Below, piece after piece: positions 37,980 through 46,269 of a stretch of 64,000 nt of DNA. A program made the position numbers and the translations under genes. Origin of the DNA: Paracoccus saliphilus (GTDB taxonomy: Bacteria; Pseudomonadota; Alphaproteobacteria; Rhodobacterales; Rhodobacteraceae); NCBI RefSeq assembly GCF_028553805.1, contig NZ_CP067140.1, positions 744,001 through 808,000 of the forward strand. The letters are read 5' to 3'. The notes under the pieces are model-generated. The model had not been told where the DNA came from, did not search any database, and saw only the letters and a program-made list of their open reading frames with translations. Each line of letters opens with the position of its first letter. Positions within the stretch are counted from its first letter, which is position 1.

Positions 37980-38785
37980 TCAAGTCCATGCGATGACGAC
38001 GGATACAAGGGCCAACGCGGCGAGATAGTTTCGCGCGAGCCTGTCATATCTGGTGGCGATGTATGAGGAGGATCAGAAAACAGTCTGGGGGACTGTTTTC
38101 CCGACGATTGGCTAGTTCTTGAGCCTGCCGAACATGCGCTCGATGACATTTCGTCTCCGGTAGGCGTGACGATCCAGCGGGTAGGGCTTGTTGCGTGCTG
38201 CATTTGAGGGGATCACGGCTTTGATCCTTCGGTTCCTTAGCCATCCGCGGAACTTGTCGGCATCATAGGCTTTGTCGGCCACGAGCCTCTGGGGGCTCGG
38301 CAGGCCCTCCATGATCGGAATAGCTATGGTGATGTCGGCGACATTTCCCGGCGTCGGGGCGAAGGCGACAGGTCGGCCTTGATTATCGGCCAATGCATGG
38401 ATTTTGCTCGTTCTTCCGCCAAGCGACGTGCCAATCGCTTGAGCCCACGCCCCTCTTTTTCGGTCTGCGCCGAACGGTGCGCCTTAATGTGACTACTATC
38501 CAGCGACAGCTCCTCCGGAACCGGCCCGGTCGCCGCCATGCGTTCAAAGATGCCTTGCCAGATGCGCCGCCGCGACCAGCGATGATAACGGTTATAGACC
38601 GTGGTGGCTGGACCGTATTCGCTCGGAACGTCCCGTCAACGGCAACCGGTCTTCAGCACGTGTAGAATACCCGAAATCACTCGGCGATCATCCACGCGTG
38701 GCTTTCCCGGTTGTCCATGCGGAAGATGCGGTTCGATGGCTTTCCAGGCTGCATCGGAAAGCTAAAACAGGTGATCCTTGGACAT
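37980..38785 (-). pseudogene. IS5-family transposase, multiply disrupted
   Basis: From ATG 38785 the text is MSKDHLF, a TAG stop, LSDAAWKAIEPHLPHGQPGK, a TGA stop, then YGPATTVYNRYHRW and LSLDSSHIKAHRSAQTEKEG. A frame change in the run GAAAAAGAGGGG then leads to AQAIGTSLGGRTSKIHALAD, VAFAPTPGNVADI and RRNVIERMFGRLKN. About 54 bases carrying a strong hairpin (38061-38114) interrupt the end, after which IATRYDRLARNYLAALAL closes the gene at 37980. The frame change may be the normal orfA/orfB slip of the IS427 subgroup. The two stops and the insertion make this copy dead. Confidence 0.85.
38076..38100. repeat. Perfect 10-bp stem hairpin inserted in the IS5 remnant
   Basis: GAAAACAGTC and GACTGTTTTC pair perfectly around the loop TGGGG. 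The hairpin is the core of a roughly 54-bp block that replaces two or three codons between FGRLKN and IATRYDR of the transposase. It looks like a small REP-like or MITE-like insertion. Confidence 0.65.
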
Positions 38786-38809
38786 GGCGTCTGCTCCTAT
38801 CCTCATACA

Positions 38810-39897
38810 GATGAAGAATACCACAATTTATCAAAATCTTGTATGGGTTCTCTGCCTAGCCAAGTGCTACGACCAACCTGTCGTTAATCCTTCACCCTAC
38901 GACATCTGGCTTGACGAAAGGCTGGCGACGGGCGTTGATCCGACATGGCTACGCGACTTTTCGCTCTATGCCGCAACAACCATCTGTGGCTTGCTTGGAG
39001 CAGAGCTTCTCAAGGCAAATCCAGATGCTTCTAAAACTCAGATCGCGCGACACAGGCTTGCGCTGTTGAGTGGTTTCGAGGTTTTGCGGAATGGAGAGGG
39101 CGCATTCAGGGAAGCGCTGGCTCGACTCGCCGCCCGTGCCGATGGTCCATTGGACGAGGCGGGTAAGGCCTTCGGCAATTTGTTTGACAGGCTTTCCAGG
39201 GATCTTCTGTTTGACGAGGCTTTCGCACCGTTTCGGCAGATCCTTCGCGAATGCATCCTGTCGCATTGGCCCTATGCCGTCGGCGATACATTGCTGGGGG
39301 AGCGGGTCAACGAACGCCGCCTGCATTCGGTCGTCACGGCCGCACGTGAGACGGGGGTCTGGGACGCGGTCCTTGATGCAATCCTGACGGATGCGGGCGC
39401 GTTCTCACCCGACGATCCACGCGCCCGTAGTCGCAAGACTTTCATCGCAAAGGACTACGCTTCGATACTGACCGAGATCCCAACGTGGGTTGGCCCAGGC
39501 GAGATGCTGGCCGCAATGGGAACCACCAAGGCCGCGTTCGCGTCATTGCTGGCTGGCGGTTTGCTTGTGCCACGCACCAGAGCACCGAAAGTCATTGCGC
39601 GACGGCGCCCGCTTCCTCGCCCTGGGCGAGGCGGGCCATGTGCCGACACATGTCGTCCTGCATCCCAACACCAGGCGAAAACAGCACCGTATGACCGATG
39701 AGGACATCGCAGTTTTCCATCGAAAGTTCCTGACGGTCTCGACGGTCGAAGCGGAATTCGGCCTGCACAGGAACACGATTCTGGCAGTTTTGAGAGCACA
39801 TAAAGTAGAGCCCTTCAGCTTTGATGGGAAACCTGCCGGCTCGATTTGGTTGAGAGATTCGATAGAGAAGCTCTTCACTCACGATCGCAATTCGTGA
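38810..39897 (+). pseudogene. TniQ-like transposition protein, truncated and frameshifted
   Basis: The first frame (to about 39590) reads DIWLDERLATGVDPTWLRDF, LYAATTICGLLGAELLKANP, LRECILSHWPYAVGDTLLGE and RVNERRLHSVVTAARETGVW. This is the post-zinc-finger part of TniQ-family proteins. A frame change near 39590 (after LLVPRT) leads to RFLALGEAGHV and a C-terminal helix-turn-helix-like FLTVSTVEAEFGLHRNTILA in the frame ending at 39897. The N-terminal TniQ domain with its Cys pairs is missing, replaced by the IS5 end. TniQ directs target choice of Tn7- and Tn5053-like transposons, but no tniA, tniB or tnsABC partner is present. The family call is from pattern memory. Confidence 0.55.
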
Positions 39898-39965
39898 GGC
39901 TGCTGCCTGCTCGATAGAGCGGTGCATCCATGTCAGAGAAAAATAAAAAATGAAAATCAATCAGT

Positions 39966-39990
39966 TGAAGTAATTTCTTTCATTACTTCA
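39966..39990 (+). terminator. Terminator-like hairpin after the TniQ remnant
   Basis: TGAAGTAAT and ATTACTTCA form a perfect 9-bp stem with a seven-base loop, followed on the plus strand by CTTTTCT. The surrounding 170 bp up to the tRNA are AT-rich and show no gene. Confidence 0.5.
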
Positions 39991-40068
39991 CTTTTCTATT
40001 GGCAGGGGGTGTGCATGAAAACGCCAAAATGTGCACTCTTATGACCCATTGACAGTTATTCGGAGTTC

Positions 40069-40145
40069 TGGCGGTCCCGGAAGGACTTGAACCCTCAACC
40101 TGCCGATTAGAAGTCGGCTGCTCTATCCAGTTGAGCTACGGGACC
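40069..40145 (-). tRNA. tRNA-Arg (anticodon TCT)
   Basis: The minus strand folds as a cloverleaf. Acceptor GGTCCCG pairs with CGGGACC, the D arm is GCTC/GAGC with loop AACTGGATA, and the anticodon stem GCCGA/TCGGC closes the loop CTTCTAA. The T arm is GAGGG/CCTTC with loop TTCAAGT, one G-T pair included. The anticodon TCT is at 40111-40109 and the 3' CCA is encoded (40071-40069). The 3' part (40115-40071) is duplicated at 9884-9928 in opposite orientation. Accessory DNA with transposition-gene remnants lies immediately 3' of this gene, as expected for an integration hot spot. Confidence 0.95.
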
Positions 40146-40328
40146 GCGATCCTCGCTTCATGCGTGATCGAGCCGATTTGCGCAAGTCGGTCGTCGATTC
40201 GGAAAGGCCACACGAGGACGGATCGACTATTACCCATGGCATGATGATGAAATCAATCGCATATCGGGCGGGATTGGTCCGATAAATGTCTGCGGCTGCC
40301 TGGTCTGCCCCGAAATGCTGTGCCGCCG

Positions 40329-41282
40329 TCAAGCGGCATCGTTCCGAGCGGGGAGTTTCGAATACCGGATCACCGAATCTCGCAATCGCAATGCCAATGG
40401 CGATAGCGGGCGACGGCGCAGACTAAGCATATAATAGGGCGAAACTCGGATCTCATGTGGCATCGGCAGGGTTGTCAGTCCCGCGCTGATTGGCGGGTGC
40501 AACAGCAATTGTGCGACCTCGTCCGACATTGGTGATACCGCTTCGCTCTGGGCCAGATAGGCGATGGTCAACAACAGCGAAGGACTGCTGACGATATTGC
40601 GGGGTTCGGGCAGCCCGACACTGGCAAAGGCAGAGAGCGTGGCCTCGCGGATAGGCGCGCCGCGCTGCTGCATGATCCATTCGTAATCGAGCAATTCGGT
40701 CAGTGTGACCGATGCGGCGCGCGAAAGCGGATGGCTGGCACGCGACAGAAAACTGACTTTTTCGTCCCGCATGGGCAGGATGTTGAAATCCCGGCTGTCG
40801 AATTCGGGCAGAATCCGGGCCAGCACGAAATCCATGTCACCTGCCGCCAGATGCGTCAGCAAATCGCGCGAGGGCAGGACATCGACGGTGATATCGGCTT
40901 CGGGCGCCTGCGCCTTGATCTCGCGGATGGCCGAGACGAGATAGCCCACCGCCGGTCCCGTCACCGCACCTACACGCACAGACCCGGCAGCCCCACCCTG
41001 CATTTCCTGCACATCGGTTGCCATGCTGAACATCTCTCGCAGGATCACCCGGGCGCGGCGCAGGACCGTCTGCCCGATCTCGGTCGGCTCCATGCCCTTG
41101 GGCTGACGCAGAAACAGCTTTGCATCCACTTGCCGCTCGATCTCCGCCAGCATGCGCGAGGCGGCAGGTTGCGTCATCGCGCAAGTTTCGGCGGCCATCT
41201 GAAGCTGCCCGTGCTGCGCGATCTCGTGGATCAACCGCAGCTGCGCAGGTTTGAGCATCAGACGAGAGGGAGGCTTTGGCAT
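40329..41282 (-). CDS. gbpR: LysR-family sugar-locus regulator (GbpR type)
   Basis: A 317-residue LysR protein with helix-turn-helix HGQLQMAAETCAMTQPAASRMLAEIERQ at about residues 25-52. The effector domain includes VRVGAVTGPAVGYLVSAIRE and SFLSRASHPLSRAASV. It diverges from chvE with a 144-bp gap, the arrangement of gbpR and chvE in Agrobacterium, where GbpR controls the sugar-binding protein gene in response to galactose, arabinose and related sugars. The symbol is given by synteny and family resemblance. It probably governs the whole 14-gene sugar operon. Confidence 0.85.
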   Translation of the reverse strand: MPKPPSRLMLKPAQLRLIHEIAQHGQLQMAAETCAMTQPAASRMLAEIERQVDAKLFLRQPKGMEPTEIGQTVLRRARVILREMFSMATDVQEMQGGAAGSVRVGAVTGPAVGYLVSAIREIKAQAPEADITVDVLPSRDLLTHLAAGDMDFVLARILPEFDSRDFNILPMRDEKVSFLSRASHPLSRAASVTLTELLDYEWIMQQRGAPIREATLSAFASVGLPEPRNIVSSPSLLLTIAYLAQSEAVSPMSDEVAQLLLHPPISAGLTTLPMPHEIRVSPYYMLSLRRRPLSPLALRLRDSVIRYSKLPARNDAA

Positions 41283-41426
41283 ATCATTTCCGTTATGCAG
41301 ATGGCTGAATTTGTCATTTTACCATCATGTCATCGGCTTGTTAAGCGTTTCGCGAATGCCGCCCCGGCGAACGGGTGGCCATTTGGGCGGGGTGAGAGAG
41401 CTCTGCCGATCAGAGGGAGGTAAACC
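41283..41426. promoter_or_regulatory. Divergent promoter region gbpR-chvE
   Basis: This 144-bp gap must hold both promoters and the LysR site. The half nearest gbpR is AT-rich. The half nearest chvE holds CCGCCC and GGGCGG separated by about 20 bases, and a strong GAGGGAGG ribosome-binding site precedes the chvE ATG. I could not assign a T-N11-A LysR box with confidence. Confidence 0.5.
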
Positions 41427-42482
41427 ATGAAATTCACCACAGCCGCCATTGCGCTTGCGCTCGGCGTTTCAGGACTCGCCTTCGGTGCCATGGCCGAAAC
41501 CGTGGGTATCTCGATGCCCACGAAATCCTCGGCCCGCTGGATCGACGACGGCAACAACATGGTCAAGCAGTTCGAGGAGGCGGGCTACGACACCGATCTG
41601 CAATATGCCGAGGATGATATCCCGAACCAGCTTGCCCAGGTCGAGAACATGATAACCAAGGGCGTTGACGTGCTGGTGATCGCGGCCATCGACGGCACCA
41701 CGCTGTCGAATGCACTGGCCAATGCCGCCGCCGCCGATATCAAGGTGATCGCCTATGATCGCCTGATCCGCGACACGCCGGATGTCGATTACTATGCCAC
41801 ATTCGACAATTTTCAGGTCGGTGTGCAGCAGGCGAACACGCTGGTTCAGGGTCTGGAAGAGCGCTTCTCCGACGAGAAACCGTGGAATGTCGAGCTGTTC
41901 GGCGGCAGCCCCGACGACAACAACGCCTATTTCTTCTATGATGGCGCAATGTCGGTTCTGCAGCCGCTGATCGATGCGGGCGATATCGTGGTCCCGTCGG
42001 GACAGATGGGCATGGATACGGTCGGCACGCTGCGTTGGGACGGCGCGGTCGCGCAGTCGCGGATGGATAACCTGCTGTCGGCGAATTACACCGATAAACA
42101 GGTGCACGGCGTGTTGTCCCCCTATGACGGCCTGTCGATCGGCATCCTGTCCTCTCTCAAGGGGGTCGGATACGGGTCAGGCGATCTGCCGATGCCGATC
42201 GTGTCCGGTCAGGACGCCGAGGTTCAATCGGTCAAGTCGATCATCGCGGGCGAGCAATACGCGACGATCTTCAAGGATACGCGCGAACTTGCCCGTGTGA
42301 CGGTTGGCATGGTCGATGCGATGCTGAAGGGCGGCGAGCCCGAGATCAACGATACCGAAACCTATGACAACGGCGTCAAGGTCGTGCCGTCCTACCTGTT
42401 GGAGCCGCAGCCGGTTGATGCCTCGAACTGGGAAGAGGTGCTGATCGGGTCCGGCTATTACAGCGAAGACGAGATCAAGTAA
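41427..42482 (+). CDS. chvE: Multiple-monosaccharide-binding periplasmic protein
   Basis: A 351-residue periplasmic receptor with a signal peptide ([20 protein letters not shown], then AMAE). The mature start [20 protein letters not shown] and the following block [20 protein letters not shown] are typical of ChvE-like family 2 sugar-binding proteins. The cluster [22 protein letters not shown] carries ligand-contacting residues. It binds D-galactose, L-arabinose, D-xylose and similar sugars and delivers them to GguAB. It is the first gene of the operon and is followed by a strong hairpin (42499-42522), which probably sets its higher expression over the membrane components. Confidence 0.93.
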   Translation: MKFTTAAIALALGVSGLAFGAMAETVGISMPTKSSARWIDDGNNMVKQFEEAGYDTDLQYAEDDIPNQLAQVENMITKGVDVLVIAAIDGTTLSNALANAAAADIKVIAYDRLIRDTPDVDYYATFDNFQVGVQQANTLVQGLEERFSDEKPWNVELFGGSPDDNNAYFFYDGAMSVLQPLIDAGDIVVPSGQMGMDTVGTLRWDGAVAQSRMDNLLSANYTDKQVHGVLSPYDGLSIGILSSLKGVGYGSGDLPMPIVSGQDAEVQSVKSIIAGEQYATIFKDTRELARVTVGMVDAMLKGGEPEINDTETYDNGVKVVPSYLLEPQPVDASNWEEVLIGSGYYSEDEIK

Positions 42483-42498
42483 GCCCGCCTCGATTCCG

Positions 42499-42522
42499 GG
42501 CCGCCCATCTTCGGGCGGCCCT
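42499..42522 (+). terminator. Attenuating hairpin between chvE and gguA
   Basis: GGGCCGCCC and GGGCGGCCC form a perfect 9-bp stem with a six-base loop. No T run follows. It probably stabilises the 3' end of a chvE message or lowers read-through and does not stop transcription fully, since the operon continues 32 bases later. Confidence 0.55.
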
Positions 42523-42553
42523 ATATCCGCAGCCACCACCGGAGTGCTCCAGC

Positions 42554-44074
42554 ATGACCGCGCTTCTGGAAATGCGCAATATCACCAAGACGTTCCCTGG
42601 TGTCAAAGCGCTGGACAATGTCAGCATCAGTGTCCGCGAAGGTGAAATTCACGCCATTTGCGGGGAGAACGGTGCAGGTAAATCCACCTTGATGAAGGTG
42701 CTGTCGGGTGTCTATCCCGCCGGCAGCTATGATGGCGAGATCGTCTATGACGGCAAGACCAGCGAATTCGGCGGTATCCGTGACAGCGAAGATCAAGGCA
42801 TCATCATCATCCACCAGGAACTTGCGCTGGTGCCGCTTTTGTCGATTGCCGAGAATATTTACCTGGGCAATGAACGCGCCAGCAAGGGCGTCGTCAACTG
42901 GCGTGAGACGTTCCGGCAAACCGAGGGCCTGCTGGCCAAGGTCGGGCTGCGGGAGGCTCCGGGGATCAAGGTGGACAGCCTTGGTGTCGGCAAGCAGCAA
43001 CTGGTCGAGATCGCCAAGGCACTTTCGAAGAATGTCCGCCTGCTGATCCTGGACGAGCCCACGGCAGCTTTGTCCGAGGGGGACAGCCAGGCGTTGCTGG
43101 ATCTGTTGCTGGAACTGAAGCAGCAGGGCGTGACCTCGATCATTATCAGCCACAAGCTGAACGAGGTTCGCCGGGTTGCCGACAGCGTCACGGTGATCCG
43201 CGACGGGGCGACCATTTCGACCATCGATGCGCGTGGTGGAGATCTGACAGAAGATCGCATCGTGCGCGACATGGTCGGGCGCGACATGGCCCATCGCTAC
43301 CCTGATCGCGAGCGGCGTGCGGGCGACATGGTATTCGAGATCAAGGACTGGAATGCCTGGCATCCCGAGCATGCGGACCGGCAGGTGATCCGCGATCTTT
43401 CAATGAATGTCCGCGCCGGCGAGGTGGTGGGCATTGCCGGGTTGATGGGCTCGGGGCGCACCGAGCTTGCGATGAGCATTTTCGGCCGCAGCTATGGTCG
43501 CAATATCTCGGGGCAGGCATTCATGCGCGGCCAGCCGGTCGATCTTTCCACGGTGGACAGGGCGATTGCGGCGGGGCTCGCCTATGTGACCGAGGACCGC
43601 AAGTCCCTTGGCCTGATCCTGGAAGAAACGGTTCGCCGCAACACGGTACTAGCCAATCTGGACGGTGTCGCCAATCGCGGCGTTGTCGATGAAAGCCGCG
43701 AGACCGAGGTGGCCGAGAAATACCGCAAGGTGATGAATATCCGCACGCCGAGCGTGTTCCAGAAGGTGATGAACCTGTCGGGCGGCAATCAGCAGAAGGT
43801 AGTGCTGGCCAAATGGCTGTTCACTGAACCCGAGGTGTTGATCCTCGACGAACCGACGCGGGGGATCGATGTCGGCGCGAAATATGAAATTTACAACATC
43901 ATCAATGATCTGAGCGCGGCCGGAAAAGCTGTCATCATGATCTCGTCCGAAATGCCCGAGCTTCTGGGCATGTGCGACCGGATCTATGTCATGAACGAGG
44001 GCAGTTTCGTGGGCGAATTGCAGGCCGAAGACGCCTCGCAGGAAAGCATCATGTCGCTGATCGTCAGGGAGTAG
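42554..44074 (+). CDS. gguA: Sugar ABC transporter ATP-binding protein GguA
   Basis: A 506-residue protein with two fused ATPase domains, as in MglA/XylG. The first has Walker [10 protein letters not shown] at about residue 37, a Q loop at [10 protein letters not shown] and Walker [14 protein letters not shown]. The second has the degenerate P-loop region [14 protein letters not shown] near 298, signature [15 protein letters not shown] near 408 and [19 protein letters not shown]. It powers import of the sugar bound by ChvE through GguB. It is 6 bases from gguB, so translation is probably coupled. Confidence 0.94.
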   Translation: MTALLEMRNITKTFPGVKALDNVSISVREGEIHAICGENGAGKSTLMKVLSGVYPAGSYDGEIVYDGKTSEFGGIRDSEDQGIIIIHQELALVPLLSIAENIYLGNERASKGVVNWRETFRQTEGLLAKVGLREAPGIKVDSLGVGKQQLVEIAKALSKNVRLLILDEPTAALSEGDSQALLDLLLELKQQGVTSIIISHKLNEVRRVADSVTVIRDGATISTIDARGGDLTEDRIVRDMVGRDMAHRYPDRERRAGDMVFEIKDWNAWHPEHADRQVIRDLSMNVRAGEVVGIAGLMGSGRTELAMSIFGRSYGRNISGQAFMRGQPVDLSTVDRAIAAGLAYVTEDRKSLGLILEETVRRNTVLANLDGVANRGVVDESRETEVAEKYRKVMNIRTPSVFQKVMNLSGGNQQKVVLAKWLFTEPEVLILDEPTRGIDVGAKYEIYNIINDLSAAGKAVIMISSEMPELLGMCDRIYVMNEGSFVGELQAEDASQESIMSLIVRE

Positions 44075-44080
44075 GGCAGC

Positions 44081-45268
44081 ATGGAACAGACCGAACGCGC
44101 ACCGGGTCTTGGTATAGGTGCATATATCGCCAAGCATATCCGCGAATACGGGCTGTTATTTGCCCTGATCGCGATCATGGCCTTCTTCCAGATCATGACC
44201 GGCGGGGTCCTGTTGAAACCCGTCAACATCACCAATCTGTTCCTGCAGAACAGTTATATCATCATCATGGCACTTGGCATGCTGCTGGTGATCGTCGGCG
44301 GCAATATCGACCTGTCGGTCGGCTCGGTCATGGGGTTCATCGGTGCTCTGGCCGCGGTGATGATCGTCTCATGGGAAATGCCCGTCGGTATCGCGATGGG
44401 AATCTGCCTGATCGTCGGTATGTTGATCGGGGCGATACAGGGCTATTTCGTCGCCTATTGGAAAATTCCCTCATTCATCGTGACGCTGGCCGGGATGTTG
44501 GTGTTCCGGGGCTTGTCGCTGTGGCTTCTGGCCGGACAATCCATCGGTCCGTTCCCGCGCAACTTTCAGTCCCTTTCCACCGGCTTCATTCCCGACCTGT
44601 TCGGACCGGACAAGCCGAATGTGGTGGCATTGGCGATAGGCGTGGCGGCGGTTCTGGTGCTGGTCTGGCTGGCGCTGCGCAACCGGTCCCGCAACATGCG
44701 CTACGGGATCGAGGATGAGCCATGGGGGTTGTTCCTGCTCCGCAACGGCATCGTCGCCTTCGCGCTTCTGTTCGTGACCTGGAAACTGGCCTGGTTCCGC
44801 GGCCTGCCCAATGTCCTGCTGTCCATGGTGATCCTGACGGTGATCTATGTCTTCATCACGGAACGCACCACGCTAGGGCGCCGCATCTATGCCGTGGGCG
44901 GCAATGCCAAGGCCGCCAAGCTGTCCGGTATCCGGACCGAGCGGCTGACTTTCCTGACCTTCGTGAACATGGGGCTTCTGGCGGCGCTGGCCGGGCTGGT
45001 CTTTGCGGCGCGGCTGAACACGGCCACCCCAAAGGCGGGCTTCGCGGTCGAGCTGGACGTGATCGCCGCCGTCTTCATCGGCGGGGCATCGATGGCGGGC
45101 GGTTCCGGCAAGATCGTCGGCGCAGTCGTCGGCGCTTTCATCATGGGGGTGATGAATAACGGCATGTCGATCCTTGGGATCGGTATCGACTACCAGCAGG
45201 TGATCAAGGGCCTGGTGCTGCTCGCCGCCGTGTTTTTCGACGTCTACAACAAGAACAAGGAAGGCTGA
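44081..45268 (+). CDS. gguB: Sugar ABC transporter permease GguB
   Basis: A 395-residue permease of the XylH/GguB type, longer than MglC. The membrane segments include YIIIMALGMLLVIVGGNIDL with the family motif GGNIDLSVGSVMGF, then AYWKIPSFIVTLAGMLVFRG. The central loop around FIPDLFGPDKPNV and the second half with TTLGRRIYAVGGNAKAAKLSGI are conserved. The protein forms the pore for galactose or arabinose-type sugars. It ends 3 bases before gguC. Confidence 0.94.
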   Translation: MEQTERAPGLGIGAYIAKHIREYGLLFALIAIMAFFQIMTGGVLLKPVNITNLFLQNSYIIIMALGMLLVIVGGNIDLSVGSVMGFIGALAAVMIVSWEMPVGIAMGICLIVGMLIGAIQGYFVAYWKIPSFIVTLAGMLVFRGLSLWLLAGQSIGPFPRNFQSLSTGFIPDLFGPDKPNVVALAIGVAAVLVLVWLALRNRSRNMRYGIEDEPWGLFLLRNGIVAFALLFVTWKLAWFRGLPNVLLSMVILTVIYVFITERTTLGRRIYAVGGNAKAAKLSGIRTERLTFLTFVNMGLLAALAGLVFAARLNTATPKAGFAVELDVIAAVFIGGASMAGGSGKIVGAVVGAFIMGVMNNGMSILGIGIDYQQVIKGLVLLAAVFFDVYNKNKEG

Positions 45269-45271
45269 TCC

Positions 45272-46261
45272 ATGCTTCTGTCGCAAATCCGAATGCCTGA
45301 CGGTAGCCGTGCCGTCGCCATGCGAGACGGGGATGAGGCCCGGCTGGTTTCTGGTGCCACAGGCACGCTCGACCTGGCGCTTGCTGCAATTTCGGCAGGC
45401 CACAAGTTGGGTGATGAAATCGCCGCGCGCGGACTTGGCGAAGCGGTTGATCTGGCAGCAGCGCTGGCCGAGGGCCGGGTGCTCTTGCCGCTAGATCATC
45501 CTGATCCGGCGCATCTGCACCTGACCGGAACCGGGCTGACGCATCTGGGCTCCGCATCGACGCGGGACTCCATGCATCAGAAGGCCGATCCCGAGGATAT
45601 GTCTGATAGCATGAAGATGTTCCGGATGGGCTTGGAAGGCGGCAAGCCCCGTGCCGGCGAGGCCGGGGTGCAACCCGAGTGGTTTTACAAGGGCAACGGT
45701 TACGCCACTGCCGCACCCGGAGCGGCGCTGACCTCGCCTTCTTTCGCGCTGGATGCAGGGGAGGAGCCCGAAATCGCGGGGCTCTACATCATTGGCCCTG
45801 ATGGGCGACCCTACCGGCTTGGCTTTGCGCTGGCAAACGAGTTCTCGGATCACGTCACCGAACGCGGCAATTACCTGTGGCTCGCCCATTCCAAGCTACG
45901 TCCTGCAAGCTATGGTCCCGAGATGCTGCTAGGCGATCTGCCGCAGCATGTCGAGGGAGCCAGCCGGGTTCTCCGCGACGGCAAGGCGATCTGGGAAAAA
46001 CCGTTCCTGTCGGGCGAAGAGAACATGTCCCACAGCCTCGCCAACCTGGAGCACCACCATTTCAAATACGAGTTGTTCCGCAAGCCCGGCGATGTGCATG
46101 TGCATTTCTTCGGCACCGCAACCTTGTCATTCGCCGACGGGGTAACCGTCCAGCCGGGCGACGAATTCGAGATTGCCTGCGATGCCTTCGGGCACGCGCT
46201 CCGCAATCCACTGGAACAGCAGGCGGCCGGATCGGAATTCGTCGCCGTCGATGCACTCTGA
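45272..46261 (+). CDS. gguC: GguC, fumarylacetoacetase-fold enzyme (AraD1 family)
   Basis: A 329-residue protein related to FAH-fold hydrolases and decarboxylases. The later half has GLYIIGPDGRPYRLGFALAN, HVTERGNYLWLAHSKLRPAS, GPEMLLGDLPQHVEGASRVL and FSDHVTE metal/substrate regions. The biochemical role of GguC has not been firmly established in the family. The operon encodes all other steps from L-arabinose to 2-oxoglutarate but no DapA-type 2-keto-3-deoxy-L-arabonate dehydratase, and FAH-fold enzymes dehydrate 2-keto-3-deoxypentonates in archaea. I therefore infer that GguC performs the step giving 2-oxoglutarate semialdehyde. Confidence 0.85.
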   Translation: MLLSQIRMPDGSRAVAMRDGDEARLVSGATGTLDLALAAISAGHKLGDEIAARGLGEAVDLAAALAEGRVLLPLDHPDPAHLHLTGTGLTHLGSASTRDSMHQKADPEDMSDSMKMFRMGLEGGKPRAGEAGVQPEWFYKGNGYATAAPGAALTSPSFALDAGEEPEIAGLYIIGPDGRPYRLGFALANEFSDHVTERGNYLWLAHSKLRPASYGPEMLLGDLPQHVEGASRVLRDGKAIWEKPFLSGEENMSHSLANLEHHHFKYELFRKPGDVHVHFFGTATLSFADGVTVQPGDEFEIACDAFGHALRNPLEQQAAGSEFVAVDAL

Positions 46262-46269
46262 GGTCCCAA

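Noticed and set aside
38778..39701. A possible intact 307-residue protein
   Set aside because: The start belongs to the IS5 end, and the family text changes frame near 39590 and continues to 39897, so it is a broken gene.
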